The notes under the pieces were generated by a model. It was given only the letters and a program-made list of their open reading frames with translations, was not told where the DNA came from and made no database searches. Positions 19,131 to 27,625 of a stretch of DNA of 64,000 nt are shown here, in pieces. The first letter of the stretch is position 1. Each line of letters begins with the position of its first letter. A program made the position numbers and the translations under genes. Source of the stretch: Marinobacter denitrificans (lineage in GTDB: Bacteria > Pseudomonadota > Gammaproteobacteria > Pseudomonadales > Oleiphilaceae); the NCBI RefSeq assembly GCF_008795955.1, contig NZ_VMHN01000005.1, positions 174,812 to 238,811 on the forward strand. The letters run 5' to 3'.

Positions 19131-20048
19131 ATGGGCAGTAGTAGCGGGCGAGTGGTTCTGTTTTGCCTGGAAAGCCATCCCTTACGGGAAAAGCTGTGTG
19201 ATCAGCTTGGCTTGGAGCAGGGGCGCCTGGAGTTTCGCAGGTTTCCCGATGGTGAGACCTACCTGCGCGTTGATACTCCGGTCAGTGGCGCCCGGTGTAT
19301 CGTGTTGGCCGACTTGTCCAATCCGGACGCCAGATACCTTGCCCACCTTTTCCTGTTCGAGACCCTGCGAGAGCTCGGGGCGAGCTCGGTGGGGCTGGTC
19401 GCCCCCTATTTGTGCTACATGCGCCAGGATCGTCGCTTCCAGGACGGGGAGGCGGTCACGTCTGCTGTGTTTGCACGCTCCTTGTTGCGCCATATCGACT
19501 GGCTGATCACGGTTGACCCGCATTTGCATCGATATCACGCCCTCGGTGAAATTTATAGCGTACCCACCCAGGTTGTTCAGGGCGCGCCTGCACTGGCGGG
19601 GTGGCTCAGGGGGCAGAGCGATCTTCTGCTGGTGGGCCCGGATGCCGAGAGTGAGCAATGGGTTGCCAGTATTGCCCAGGCCAGCAGTCACCCTTATGTC
19701 ATCGGTGCCAAGCAGCGCCTGGGCGACCGGCGTGTCGAAGTCGCACTGCCGGATATATCCCGGTACCAGGGCCGCACCGCCATCATCATAGATGACGTCA
19801 TCTCCAGTGGCCGCACGGTTGGCGAATGCGTCAAAGCGCTAAGGTCACAGGGTATGGAGGCTATTCTCTGTGCTGCGGTGCACGGCATCTTTGCCGAGGC
19901 CTCGGACCAGTACCTTCTGGACACGGGTTTACAGGCTCTGGTGACCACCAACACCATTCCACACCGTACCAACGGGATTGATATCAGTGAGTTGCTGGCG
20001 CCGTCGATCAGGCATTTTCTCAATCAGGACAGGAGTAAGAGCCGATGA
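19131..20048 (+). CDS. Ribose-phosphate pyrophosphokinase-like protein
   Basis: 305 residues from the ATG at 19131 behind GGAGAGG; an in-frame GTG at 19125 overlaps the previous stop. PRPP synthetase features are: FPDGETYLRV, the ATP-loop region APYLCYMRQDRRFQDGEAV, the metal-binding VDPHLHRYH, and the PRPP loop IIIDDVISSGRTVGECVKAL near residue 220. The second domain ends ALVTTNTIPHRTNGIDISEL. It is shorter than housekeeping Prs and belongs to the archaeal-like divergent group, so it is unlikely to be the main PRPP source. It is translated directly after the phosphorylase and overlaps the beta-CASP pseudogene start by 4 bp. Confidence 0.85.
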   Translation: MGSSSGRVVLFCLESHPLREKLCDQLGLEQGRLEFRRFPDGETYLRVDTPVSGARCIVLADLSNPDARYLAHLFLFETLRELGASSVGLVAPYLCYMRQDRRFQDGEAVTSAVFARSLLRHIDWLITVDPHLHRYHALGEIYSVPTQVVQGAPALAGWLRGQSDLLLVGPDAESEQWVASIAQASSHPYVIGAKQRLGDRRVEVALPDISRYQGRTAIIIDDVISSGRTVGECVKALRSQGMEAILCAAVHGIFAEASDQYLLDTGLQALVTTNTIPHRTNGIDISELLAPSIRHFLNQDRSKSR

Positions 20049-20450
20049 ATATTACGTTCCTGGGTGGCACCGACACGGTTACCGGATCCAAGTTTCTGGT
20101 TGAAGCGGGTGAGACGTTTATACCCATCATGCAACCCGACATGCTGATGCTGGAGTCAACGTATGGCAATCGTCGCCATGACCCAGTACCGCACAACCGT
20201 TATTTTTGCCGGCTATCAGGCCGGGGGAACATGAGGCGCCAAGATGGTTGTTGGAGCGGAGAGGGTGAAGATCCACGGTGACTTCGCAGAGATTGAACAA
20301 TGGCTTGCCCAGAGTGCTCAGGACCCCGAAACGACGATTAATCTGATCCACGGGGATCCGGAGGCGCTGGAGGCGATGAGGGATCACTTGCGTCAGAACA
20401 CCCGGTTTGGGGTGGATGTGGCAGGCTACCCATCCATTTTGCGTCTTTGA
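20045..20450 (+). pseudogene. Decayed MBL-fold beta-CASP ribonuclease
   Basis: The start MNITFLGGTDTVTGSKFLVE is that of RNA-specificity metallo-beta-lactamase proteins. The sequence then jumps to QPDMLMLESTYGNRRHD, skipping the zinc-binding HxHxDH region. Next, in another frame, comes TTVIFAGYQAGGT, a stop codon TGA at about 20232 where the family has Arg, then GAKMVVGAERVKIHGDFAE and a C-terminal beta-CASP tail ending at 20450. So there is an internal deletion, a frameshift and a nonsense codon. Intact versions of this gene accompany phosphorylase and PRPP synthetase in other bacteria, so this is the decayed last member of that operon. Confidence 0.75.
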
Positions 20451-20624
20451 CGATGCCCTGAAGGCCATCTTCGGGGCCACCTGAATGAGCCGCTTGAGAT
20501 CCGGCAACGACCTTGGTCGCGGTTGCTGCCGAGTGCTAGAGTGGGCGAACTCATTGGCTGGAGTGATAGGCAGTGGCCCTGATCCCGGCTCCAACCTGAA
20601 CAGTAATGTCATAAGGAGTGTTTG

Positions 20625-21587
20625 GTGAAATCCCAATCCTGGCTCTGGTCTCTGATAGCGGTGTTGGTGCTCGCCGGCGGTTCTTATGGGGTTTTTGTTC
20701 TGTTCGGGGAAGAGCCCTTACCTCAGGGAATCGCCTATGGCAATGGTCATATCGAGGGGCGGGAAGTGCGCATTGCGGCCGAAGTGACCGGTCGAGTCAT
20801 CGAGCACCATCTCACGGAAGGCAGCAGGGTTTCGGCTGGCGACACGATCGCCGTGATCGATCCCGCCGATGCCAGGGACCGCCTACGGTCGGCACAGGCT
20901 GAGCTGGCCGGCGTGCGGGAAGTCCGTCACGGCTTCGACAGCCAAATCACGACCTGGCGTCATCATCTGATGACTGCCGAGAAACAACGGCAGCGGATCC
21001 GTGACCTGCGCTCCCGCAATCTGGCGAGCTCCAGTGATCTGGATCAGGCGGAAAATGCCGTCAGTGAGGCCCGGGGCCGACTCGAGTCTCTCCAACGGCA
21101 GAAGGATGCCGCCGAAGAACAGGTCGCTGCAAGGGCGGCGCAGGTGGCGCTGGCCGAATCACAACTAAACAAAGCGGAGGTTGTCGCGCCCTTGTCCGGG
21201 ACCATACTGATCCGGGCGGTGGAGACAGGAGAGGTGGTCGATGCCGGCCAGCCGCTGGCCATGATGGTGAACCTGCAACAACTCGAACTCAAGCTCTATG
21301 TCCCCGGCGATATCGTCACCCGGATCAGTCTCGGATACCCGGCCCGAATCCGCGTGGACGGTTTGTCCGGGGACTTTTCCGCCAAGGTCGCCAGGATTGA
21401 CGATTTTGCCCAGTTCACCCCCCGTGATGTCCACATGCCCGATGAGAGGGTTCGAATGGTCTATGGCGTTACCCTGGCGCTGGATAATACGGCGGAGGCG
21501 CTCAAACCCGGTATGCCGGCGGATGCCTGGATTCGTTGGGATCCGGATACCGAGTGGCCAGACCCCCTCTCGGTTCCGGCGCGCTGA
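20625..21587 (+). CDS. HlyD-family periplasmic adaptor
   Basis: 320 residues from GTG at 20625, six bases after AGGAG; TTG at 20622 is an alternative. One N-terminal membrane anchor (LWSLIAVLVLAGGSYGVFVL) is followed by a lipoyl half (EVRIAAEVTGRVIEHHLTEG), a helical hairpin (about 85-180) and the second lipoyl half (KAEVVAPLSGTILIRAVETG), then a beta-barrel domain. It resembles the YbhG/YhiI adaptors that pair with ABC-2 exporters. It is followed 6 bp later by the dual ATPase gene and two ABC-2 permeases, forming a four-gene exporter operon. Export partner at the outer membrane may be the TolC at 4199. Substrate unknown. Confidence 0.9.
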   Translation: MKSQSWLWSLIAVLVLAGGSYGVFVLFGEEPLPQGIAYGNGHIEGREVRIAAEVTGRVIEHHLTEGSRVSAGDTIAVIDPADARDRLRSAQAELAGVREVRHGFDSQITTWRHHLMTAEKQRQRIRDLRSRNLASSSDLDQAENAVSEARGRLESLQRQKDAAEEQVAARAAQVALAESQLNKAEVVAPLSGTILIRAVETGEVVDAGQPLAMMVNLQQLELKLYVPGDIVTRISLGYPARIRVDGLSGDFSAKVARIDDFAQFTPRDVHMPDERVRMVYGVTLALDNTAEALKPGMPADAWIRWDPDTEWPDPLSVPAR

Positions 21588-21593
21588 GCCGTC

Positions 21594-23324
21594 ATGTCTT
21601 CCCCGGAACCCATCGTCGCCAAGGGCCTTGGCCGCCAATTTGGAGGCAATGTTGTCATCGAGCCACTGGATGTTTCGGTTGGTTGCGGCCAACGAGTGGG
21701 TATTGTCGGTGCTGATGGCGCTGGCAAGACGACGCTGTTACAGATGTTGGCCGGCATCCTGGACCCCACTGTGGGGGAATGCCAGGTCCTGGGTGTCGAT
21801 ACCCGTCAAGGGGCCAAGCAGATTGCTGCCCGGATTGGCTATATGTCTCAGGGATTTACGCTTTACGATCGACTCAGCGTCAAGGAAAACCTGAGCTTTG
21901 CCGCTCGCATCCGGGATGTGCCCGACGAGCTCTATCGGGAGCGCTCAGAAAGGTTGCTATCCATGTCGGGGCTAGGCCGCTTTACCGACAGGCCCGCGGC
22001 CAAGCTGTCCGGTGGCATGCGGAAAAAGTTGTCGCTATGTACCAATCTGGTCCATGAACCGGAGCTGCTGATCCTTGACGAACCGGGGCTCGGCGTCGAC
22101 CCTCTGTCCCGGCGCCATCTCTGGGCCATGCTCGACCGCTTCCGCGCGCAGGGCCTGACCATGGTTGTGGCCACCTCCTACATGGACGAGGCGGAACTCT
22201 GTGACAGAATACTGCTGCTGGAACAGGGCCGCGTTCTCGCGGATGGCTCGCTGGAAGAGCTGCTGAGGCCCGCCGCAGGAAGGGTGTTCACCGTGAATGC
22301 TGGGAATATCGGGCGGGGCTTGCGGGAGTTGTCCGGCATCCTGGCTCACATTCAAAGCGTCCATTCAGTGCAGTGGTTGCCGGATCACCTGCGACTGGTG
22401 ATGAACGCGGACATCGCTGAAAACCAGCTCGCCGAGTTATTGCCTGAGGGAGCCCACCTGGCGGCGGCCGAGCCCCGGCTTGAGGGCCTGTTTGTTCTGC
22501 GGACGGAGAAGATGACTGGCGAGCAGCAGTTTCCGAAATTGACCCGGCAAGACAGGGGAAAAGAGGAAGGGCTGGTGGCCACCGGTCTGAGCGTCCGCTT
22601 CGGCCATTTCAAGGCCGTTGACCGGGTGAGTTTCGAGGCGCCATCTGGCGAACTGCTTGCCTTGCTGGGGCCCAACGGGGCGGGCAAGACGACCCTTATC
22701 AGGGCCTTGTGCGGGCTTGTTGCCATCGATGAGGGCAGCGCCCGGGTGGCCGGGGTGAGCTCCGGTGGGGGTAGCACCGCGTTGCGCCGGCAAATTGGTT
22801 ATATGTCACAACGATTTTCACTCTATCTGGAATTGACCCCCTGGGAAAATCTCCGCTTCTTTGCCAATGCCTACGGCCTGGCCGGAGGCGCGGCGCGGGC
22901 TGCGATCGACTGGGCCAGGGAAGTAACGGGGCTGACAGATATTCCCGACAAGCTTACCGGTGATCTTTCAAGTGCCTTGCGCCAGCGTCTGGCGCTGGCC
23001 TGCAGCCTGCTTCACCGGCCCCGTGTGCTGTTCCTTGATGAGCCCACCTCGGGTGTCGACCCCGTCGCCCGGTACCGTTTCTGGCGGGTTATCCGTGAGC
23101 TGGCCGCCAGCGGTATGACCGTGCTGGTCACTACCCATTACCTGGAGGAAGCGGCCTACTGTGATCGTCTGGCGTTAATGCTGGACGGGCGGCTGCTCGC
23201 GCACGGTAGCAGATCATCGCTCAATCATTCTCTCGGCCTCGAAGCCGACGCCACGGTGGAGACGCTCTTCACGGCGGCCATAGAACAGGCGGGAACGGCC
23301 AATTCCCGGGCGCTGGGACCATGA
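21594..23324 (+). CDS. ABC exporter ATPase with two fused nucleotide-binding domains
   Basis: 576 residues. NBD1: Walker A GADGAGKTT near residue 42, signature LSGGMRKKLSL, Walker B LLILDEPGLGVDP. NBD2: Walker A GPNGAGKTT near 360, Walker B VLFLDEPTSGVDP. The second signature reads LSSALRQRLAL instead of LSGGxxQR: the two glycines are replaced by Ser and Ala, so one of the composite ATP sites may be slow or inactive. It resembles YbhF/YhiH proteins that energise pairs of ABC-2 permeases. Its end overlaps the next gene by 4 bp. It should form a complex with the products of 23321 and 24415 and the adaptor at 20625. Confidence 0.92.
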   Translation: MSSPEPIVAKGLGRQFGGNVVIEPLDVSVGCGQRVGIVGADGAGKTTLLQMLAGILDPTVGECQVLGVDTRQGAKQIAARIGYMSQGFTLYDRLSVKENLSFAARIRDVPDELYRERSERLLSMSGLGRFTDRPAAKLSGGMRKKLSLCTNLVHEPELLILDEPGLGVDPLSRRHLWAMLDRFRAQGLTMVVATSYMDEAELCDRILLLEQGRVLADGSLEELLRPAAGRVFTVNAGNIGRGLRELSGILAHIQSVHSVQWLPDHLRLVMNADIAENQLAELLPEGAHLAAAEPRLEGLFVLRTEKMTGEQQFPKLTRQDRGKEEGLVATGLSVRFGHFKAVDRVSFEAPSGELLALLGPNGAGKTTLIRALCGLVAIDEGSARVAGVSSGGGSTALRRQIGYMSQRFSLYLELTPWENLRFFANAYGLAGGAARAAIDWAREVTGLTDIPDKLTGDLSSALRQRLALACSLLHRPRVLFLDEPTSGVDPVARYRFWRVIRELAASGMTVLVTTHYLEEAAYCDRLALMLDGRLLAHGSRSSLNHSLGLEADATVETLFTAAIEQAGTANSRALGP

Positions 23325-24415
23325 AGGCTCATCGGCTTGGAGCCCTCATCGTCAAGGAAAGTCGCGAGCTGATTCGTGACCCGGTTACCGTTGCGCTGGC
23401 CGTGATCATGCCGCTGATCATGCTTTTTCTGTTCGGCTATGCGGTCAATCTGGATGTGGAACAGGTTGCCGTGGGCATTTACGATCTGGACAACACGCCG
23501 GCAAGCCGCGAACTGACAGCCCGTTTCGACAGCTCGCGGTACTTTCAATTGGAGCAGAAAACGACCGATCTCCACGACCTGGAATCGGCATTGCAAAGCT
23601 CGACCATCAGCATGGGCGTGGTGATTCCAGCCGGCTTTGCCCGGCAACTGCTCAGGGGCGACGAGGCGCCTGTCCAGGTGGTCGTGGACGGCGGCTATCC
23701 TGTTCTGGGTCGATTGGCCTCGGCCTATGCCGAGGCGGTAATCACAAATTTCCCCGCCCCGCGTCAGAGCGCGGTCCGGGTCCAGGCCAGGGTCTGGTTC
23801 AATCCCTCCCTGCGCAGCGTCAATTTCGTCATCCCCGGATTGTTCGCCGTGATCCTGATGGCGTTCCCACCCCTGCTGACCGCCCTGGCGATCGTGCGTG
23901 AAAAAGAGACCGGTACCATTGAGCAGATCTATGCATCGCCGGTCACCTCAACCGAGTTTGTTGTCGGCAAGCTGGTGCCCTACGGTCTGGTGGCTTTCCT
24001 GGAGATTCTTATGGTCATGGTGGTAGGATTTGCCTGGTTTCACGTCCCCATTGCCGGCAGCCCGATACTGCTGCTGACGTCCGCTTTCGTTTATGTGCTG
24101 ACCACGGTGGGTATCGGCCTGTTGGTCTCATCGCTGGTCCGTACCCAGTTGGCGGCCATGTTGATAACGCTGATTGTCACCTTGATGCCGTCGTTTTTGT
24201 TTTCCGGCTTTCTGTTCCCCCTGTTCACCATGCCTCTTACCCTGCAACTGTATAGCTGGCTTTTCCCTGCCGGTTATTTTATGGAAATCTCCCGTGGCAT
24301 CGTACTGAAATCAGCCGGCCTTGAAGCCGTTCTGCCGAATCTGATGATGTTGATCGTCTATACGGTCATGGTATTTGTCTTCGCGGCCTGGCGAATGAAG
24401 CAGAAGGTGGCCTGA
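23321..24415 (+). CDS. ABC-2 family exporter permease, first
   Basis: 364 residues. One N-terminal helix (VTVALAVIMPLIMLFLFGY), a large periplasmic domain (about 50-175), then five C-terminal helices starting at FVIPGLFAVILMAFPPLLTA. The conserved cytoplasmic loop after the second helix, IVREKETGTIEQIYASPV, is the ABC-2 signature that contacts the ATPase. It is of the YbhS/YhhJ type. It overlaps the ATPase gene by 4 bp and the next permease by one base, so all are co-translated. The two permeases probably form a heterodimer. Confidence 0.92.
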   Translation: MKAHRLGALIVKESRELIRDPVTVALAVIMPLIMLFLFGYAVNLDVEQVAVGIYDLDNTPASRELTARFDSSRYFQLEQKTTDLHDLESALQSSTISMGVVIPAGFARQLLRGDEAPVQVVVDGGYPVLGRLASAYAEAVITNFPAPRQSAVRVQARVWFNPSLRSVNFVIPGLFAVILMAFPPLLTALAIVREKETGTIEQIYASPVTSTEFVVGKLVPYGLVAFLEILMVMVVGFAWFHVPIAGSPILLLTSAFVYVLTTVGIGLLVSSLVRTQLAAMLITLIVTLMPSFLFSGFLFPLFTMPLTLQLYSWLFPAGYFMEISRGIVLKSAGLEAVLPNLMMLIVYTVMVFVFAAWRMKQKVA

Positions 24416-25518
24416 TGGCAATTGCCTTATTTGGTTTGTTACGCAAGGAGCTCGTGCAGTTCTTTCGTGACCGGTTGATACTGACCCTGATACTTTGGCT
24501 TTACACCATTGAAGTGGTCATTTGTGCCGTTGCGCTCAGTTTTGATGTAAGCCACCTGCCCCTGGCGGTGGTGGACGAGGATCGCAGCGCCTTGAGTCGC
24601 TCGTTGATCCAGAAATTTGCGGTGAGCGAAACCTTCGACCTGAAATTTCAGGAAACCCGTGTGGCAACCGCCACCGACCTCCTGGAGAAAGGCGATGCCA
24701 CCGCGGTGTTGGTTATTCCCGCCGGGTTCGAAGGTGATCTGCTCGCTGGCGAGAGTGCTCAGCTCCAGTTCCTCCAGGACGGCACCAATTCCAACATTGC
24801 CGCCAATGCCGTCAATGATGCTCTGCAGATCGTCCAGCGCCAGGAGCGCGAAGCGCTCCCTGCTGCCGGGAAGAAGGGGGGCGCGGTACCCCTGATCCGT
24901 ATCTGGTATAACCCCGACCTGACAACATCGGGTTTTATCGTGTTATCCATGATTGCCCTGGCCGGCATGATGGTGGGCGTTATTCACCCGGCAGCCTCTA
25001 TTGTCCGGGAAAAGGAGCGCGGCACCATCGAGCAGCTGCTGGTAACGCCCATTTCTACCCTGGAACTGTTCCTGGCCAAGGTCACACCGACGCTGATCAT
25101 GGGTGTACTCTCTATCTTCCCGAGCCTGGTAATTGTCAGAGCTTTCGGTGTGCCCCTTCAAGGCAGTCTGCTTTTATTTCTGGTGCTGACGGCCATCTTT
25201 TTGCTCAGTGCGATTTCGTTGGGCGTACTGATTGCCGCCTACAGCCGGACCCTTCAGCAGGCGTTGCTGCTCTCCTTTTTCGGACTTTTCCCGCTGATGT
25301 TCCTGTCGGGCAGTCTGACGCCGGTAGAAGCCATGCCGGCTTTCCTGCAAAGCCTCTCCCTGCTGAGTCCACTGCGTTATTACATGGATATCACCGTCGG
25401 CATTTTCCTCAAGGGTGCCGGTCTGTCCGTCCTCTGGGATGAGGCTCTGGCCATGCTGGCAATCGGTGTGACCCTGTTTCTGTTATCCCTCTGGGTCTTT
25501 CGGCGCCGGATGCAGTGA
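24415..25518 (+). CDS. ABC-2 family exporter permease, second
   Basis: 367 residues with the same layout as the preceding permease: an N-terminal helix (LILTLILWLYTIEVVICAV), a periplasmic domain, and helices from FIVLSMIALAGMMVGVIH. The signature loop is IVREKERGTIEQLLVTPI. It is of the YbhR type. It ends the exporter operon. After the stop there is no clear terminator within 160 bp before the marR remnant. Confidence 0.92.
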   Translation: MAIALFGLLRKELVQFFRDRLILTLILWLYTIEVVICAVALSFDVSHLPLAVVDEDRSALSRSLIQKFAVSETFDLKFQETRVATATDLLEKGDATAVLVIPAGFEGDLLAGESAQLQFLQDGTNSNIAANAVNDALQIVQRQEREALPAAGKKGGAVPLIRIWYNPDLTTSGFIVLSMIALAGMMVGVIHPAASIVREKERGTIEQLLVTPISTLELFLAKVTPTLIMGVLSIFPSLVIVRAFGVPLQGSLLLFLVLTAIFLLSAISLGVLIAAYSRTLQQALLLSFFGLFPLMFLSGSLTPVEAMPAFLQSLSLLSPLRYYMDITVGIFLKGAGLSVLWDEALAMLAIGVTLFLLSLWVFRRRMQ

Positions 25519-25686
25519 GATCGGCTGAGTGAGCGCCCGGCAACCGGCTTTAAAAAAACTGGCCTCGGAATCCGCGTGATGTTGCCTATTGATCTGGTGC
25601 AAACCTGGCTAATGTGTAACTGACGCTTGTCTATATGATTAGCTTGCGATTTACTGTTACTGAATCATCAATAGCAGGACAGTGAC

Positions 25687-25935
25687 ATGGCCCCGCACTC
25701 CCCTCGAGATCAGTTTCCTCTCACCAATGCCCGGTTAGCAAGGCGCCGGCCCAGTGAGCGTGATCGGCGCGCCAGGCTGCTTTATCTTACCAATGCCGGT
25801 GAGCGCTTTATGAGCGATCTGAATGAGCGGGCGAATGTGTTGCGGGACGAGATGCTGAAAGGCCTCGAAGACGAGGACCTGGAAGTCGCCCTGCGTGTTT
25901 TTGAGCAGGTTATGGAAAACGCGACCAGGAGGTGA
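25687..25935 (+). pseudogene. MarR-family regulator gutted by internal deletion
   Basis: 82 codons are open. The first residues MAPHSPRDQFP look like a natural MarR N-terminus, but RRPSERDRRARLLYLTNAGE follows almost at once. That is the beta-wing and the start of the last helices of a MarR protein (pattern RRxxxxDRRxxxxxLT). The dimerisation start and the entire helix-turn-helix, roughly 60 residues, are missing. The C-terminal dimer helices (LRDEMLKGLEDEDLEVALRV) remain. The open frame suggests an in-frame deletion. It probably once controlled the exporter upstream or the stress protein 3 bp downstream. Confidence 0.65.
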
Positions 25936-25938
25936 AGC

Positions 25939-26778
25939 ATGCTACCTAAGGATATCGTTGTCTTTCTTGAGGAGGCTCGACCCTATGACCGACGACTGGC
26001 GATCGCCGCTGACATCGCCGCGTGCTGGAATGCCTATCTGATAGCGGTGTTTGTGGCAACGCCACTGAGAGCGATGCCTCATGCGCACTCTGTGGCCGGC
26101 CCTGCCATGCGCGCCTTGCTCGAACAGCATCGCGTGCGTGTTCGGGACGCAGAGGCTCAGGTCAGGGAGCGCTTTGAGGCAATGGTTCGCGCAAGGGGCA
26201 TTAGCGCAGAGTGGCGCTTGTCCGAGAGCGAGTTAGCGGAGGAATTAATGCTACACGCGCGCTATGCAGGGCTGGCGTTGGCTCCTCCCTTCGAAAGCTC
26301 CCCCGAACCTTCCATGACGGTCAGGATGGCCGAGCATGTTATCTTCGGCTCGGGACGCCCGACTATACTCATTCCTGACGAATGGGCGGCCGGACGGATT
26401 GGACGACGTGTCGTTGTCGGCTGGAACGCTAGCCGGGAGGCAACACGAGCGGTCGGCGATGCGTTACCCTTTCTGGCCCAGGCCGAAGCAGTGAAGGTGG
26501 TTTGTGTCTGCGATGAACCGGATGGCGAGCTGGAGTGTAGAGAGGATTTCGGCGCGGACCTGTGTCGCCACCTCGCGCGTTATGGCGTACAGGTAACACT
26601 GGAACAAGTCGACGGTGGTAAGGTCGGCCCAATGCTACTCGAACAGGCGCGGGCGTTCAATGCCGACATGCTGGTGATGGGCGCCTATGGCCATACGCGG
26701 CTCACCCGACTGGTGCTGGGTAGCGCTACTCGAACAGTACTCTGTCAAGCGTCAATCCCAGTGCTGGTGTCGCGTTGA
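25939..26778 (+). CDS. Tandem universal stress protein
   Basis: 279 residues made of two Usp domains. The second (from about 155, RRVVVGWNASREATRAVGDA) ends with the ATP-binding signature GAYGHTRLTRLVLGSATRTV and VLVSR. The first domain lacks such a motif. The ATG at 25939 is only 3 bp after the marR remnant's stop and is preceded by an AGGAGG site at 25927-25932, so it is translated well. Usp proteins bind ATP or AMP and are induced by starvation, oxidative or respiratory stress. Presence beside the phosphoketolase and exporter genes is typical of accessory stress islands. Its exact role is unknown. Confidence 0.88.
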   Translation: MLPKDIVVFLEEARPYDRRLAIAADIAACWNAYLIAVFVATPLRAMPHAHSVAGPAMRALLEQHRVRVRDAEAQVRERFEAMVRARGISAEWRLSESELAEELMLHARYAGLALAPPFESSPEPSMTVRMAEHVIFGSGRPTILIPDEWAAGRIGRRVVVGWNASREATRAVGDALPFLAQAEAVKVVCVCDEPDGELECREDFGADLCRHLARYGVQVTLEQVDGGKVGPMLLEQARAFNADMLVMGAYGHTRLTRLVLGSATRTVLCQASIPVLVSR

Positions 26779-26923
26779 CCATAAACGAGCGCGCTGGCGG
26801 GCTATCGACGGAGCCCTTCGGGTGCGCGATGACCGGAGGGCTTGATCGTTGCGGGCAATTGGCTCAGGCAGCCAGGATCCAGTGGCCCAGCTCCAGAGAC
26901 TCTGGCTGGTTCAGTTATCGTGG

Positions 26924-27168
26924 TCAGAGCCGGTAGTTGATCAGTGCACCACCGAAGGCCTGAGTGGCGCTGCCAATGTCCTCCACAATCGGGCTTTCTT
27001 TGGCATTGCCGGTGAGGTAGGTCATACCGACAATGCCGGTCAGCGACCATGAAGGGCTCATCCGGTAGGTGAGTGCGCCGCCTAGGCGGGCCCGCAAATA
27101 GCCGGCATTAACCGAATAGCGGGCCAGACCTGAGCGGACGCTCTCTGCCGCCGAGACGTTGAACTGGT
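26924..27168 (-). pseudogene. MipA/OmpV C-terminal fragment
   Basis: Reading leftward from about 27168, the sequence gives QFNVSAAESVRSGLARYSV, then LRARLGGALTYRMSPSWSL and ends FGGALINYRL with a stop at 26924. This aligns along its length with the last 80 residues of the intact mipA at 3394 (for example VSEAESARSGLSAYDV and FGGLLMNYRF), but is clearly a different paralogue. The first two thirds, signal peptide and promoter are missing. The break at about 27168 is exactly where the truncated higB begins. Confidence 0.8.
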
Positions 27169-27297
27169 CTTCGTTTGCACGAACTCTCTGGCAATCGAAC
27201 CGGAATCTGGTCAGTGACAGTCAGTGGTCACTGGCGAGTGACCTTCCGGTTCGAAGACGGAGATGCCGAGATTGTGAACTACGAGGATTATCACTGA
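27169..27297 (+). pseudogene. higB: HigB toxin, C-terminal remnant
   Basis: 42 codons read [40 protein letters not shown] and YH, then stop. This is the C-terminal half of a HigB/RelE-type mRNA interferase, with the conserved W-RVTFRFEDGDA core and the terminal DYH. The first half is missing and no start codon or ribosome site is present. It lies 10 bp before higA, the normal toxin-antitoxin order for HigBA. With its 5' half gone it should not be made. Confidence 0.75.
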
Positions 27298-27307
27298 GGT
27301 ACCGCCA

Positions 27308-27595
27308 ATGTTAATGCACAACTCTCCGCACCCGGGTGAAGTATTGCGAGAGCTTTGTCTTGAGCCTCTTGGCCTCTCTGTCACCGCTGCATCAGAGGCA
27401 TTGGGCGTTAGCCGCAAAACGCTGAGTGCAGTGTTGAATGGCAAGGCCGGTATAAGTCCCGAAATGGCAATCCGTCTCTCTATTGCTTTCGATACTTTGG
27501 CAGAAAGCTGGCTGAATTAGCAGTCTCTATATGAACTCTCGCACGCCGAACAACATCGCAAAGAACTTAACGTGAAGTGGCTTGTTGCGGCCTGA
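27308..27595 (+). pseudogene. higA: HigA antitoxin with an amber codon
   Basis: The reading frame opens [20 protein letters not shown] and holds an intact Xre-type helix-turn-helix ([20 protein letters not shown]). It stops at TAG 27518-27520, giving 70 residues. Translation past TAG continues in frame with QSLYELSHAEQHRKELNVKW and LVAA to TGA at 27593-27595. That is the normal HigA tail (ESWLNxQxxYDLWQAEQ pattern). So a single nonsense mutation has cut off the C-terminus. The shortened protein could still fold and bind DNA, but the toxin it should neutralise is also gone. Confidence 0.8.
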
Positions 27596-27625
27596 AGCAG
27601 CACATAATCGGGTAGCCGGGGGTAT

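Noticed and set aside
20045..20450. TGA in the beta-CASP gene as selenocysteine or recoding
   Set aside because: The family has Arg there, a one-base CGA to TGA change explains it, and the gene also has a deletion and a frameshift.
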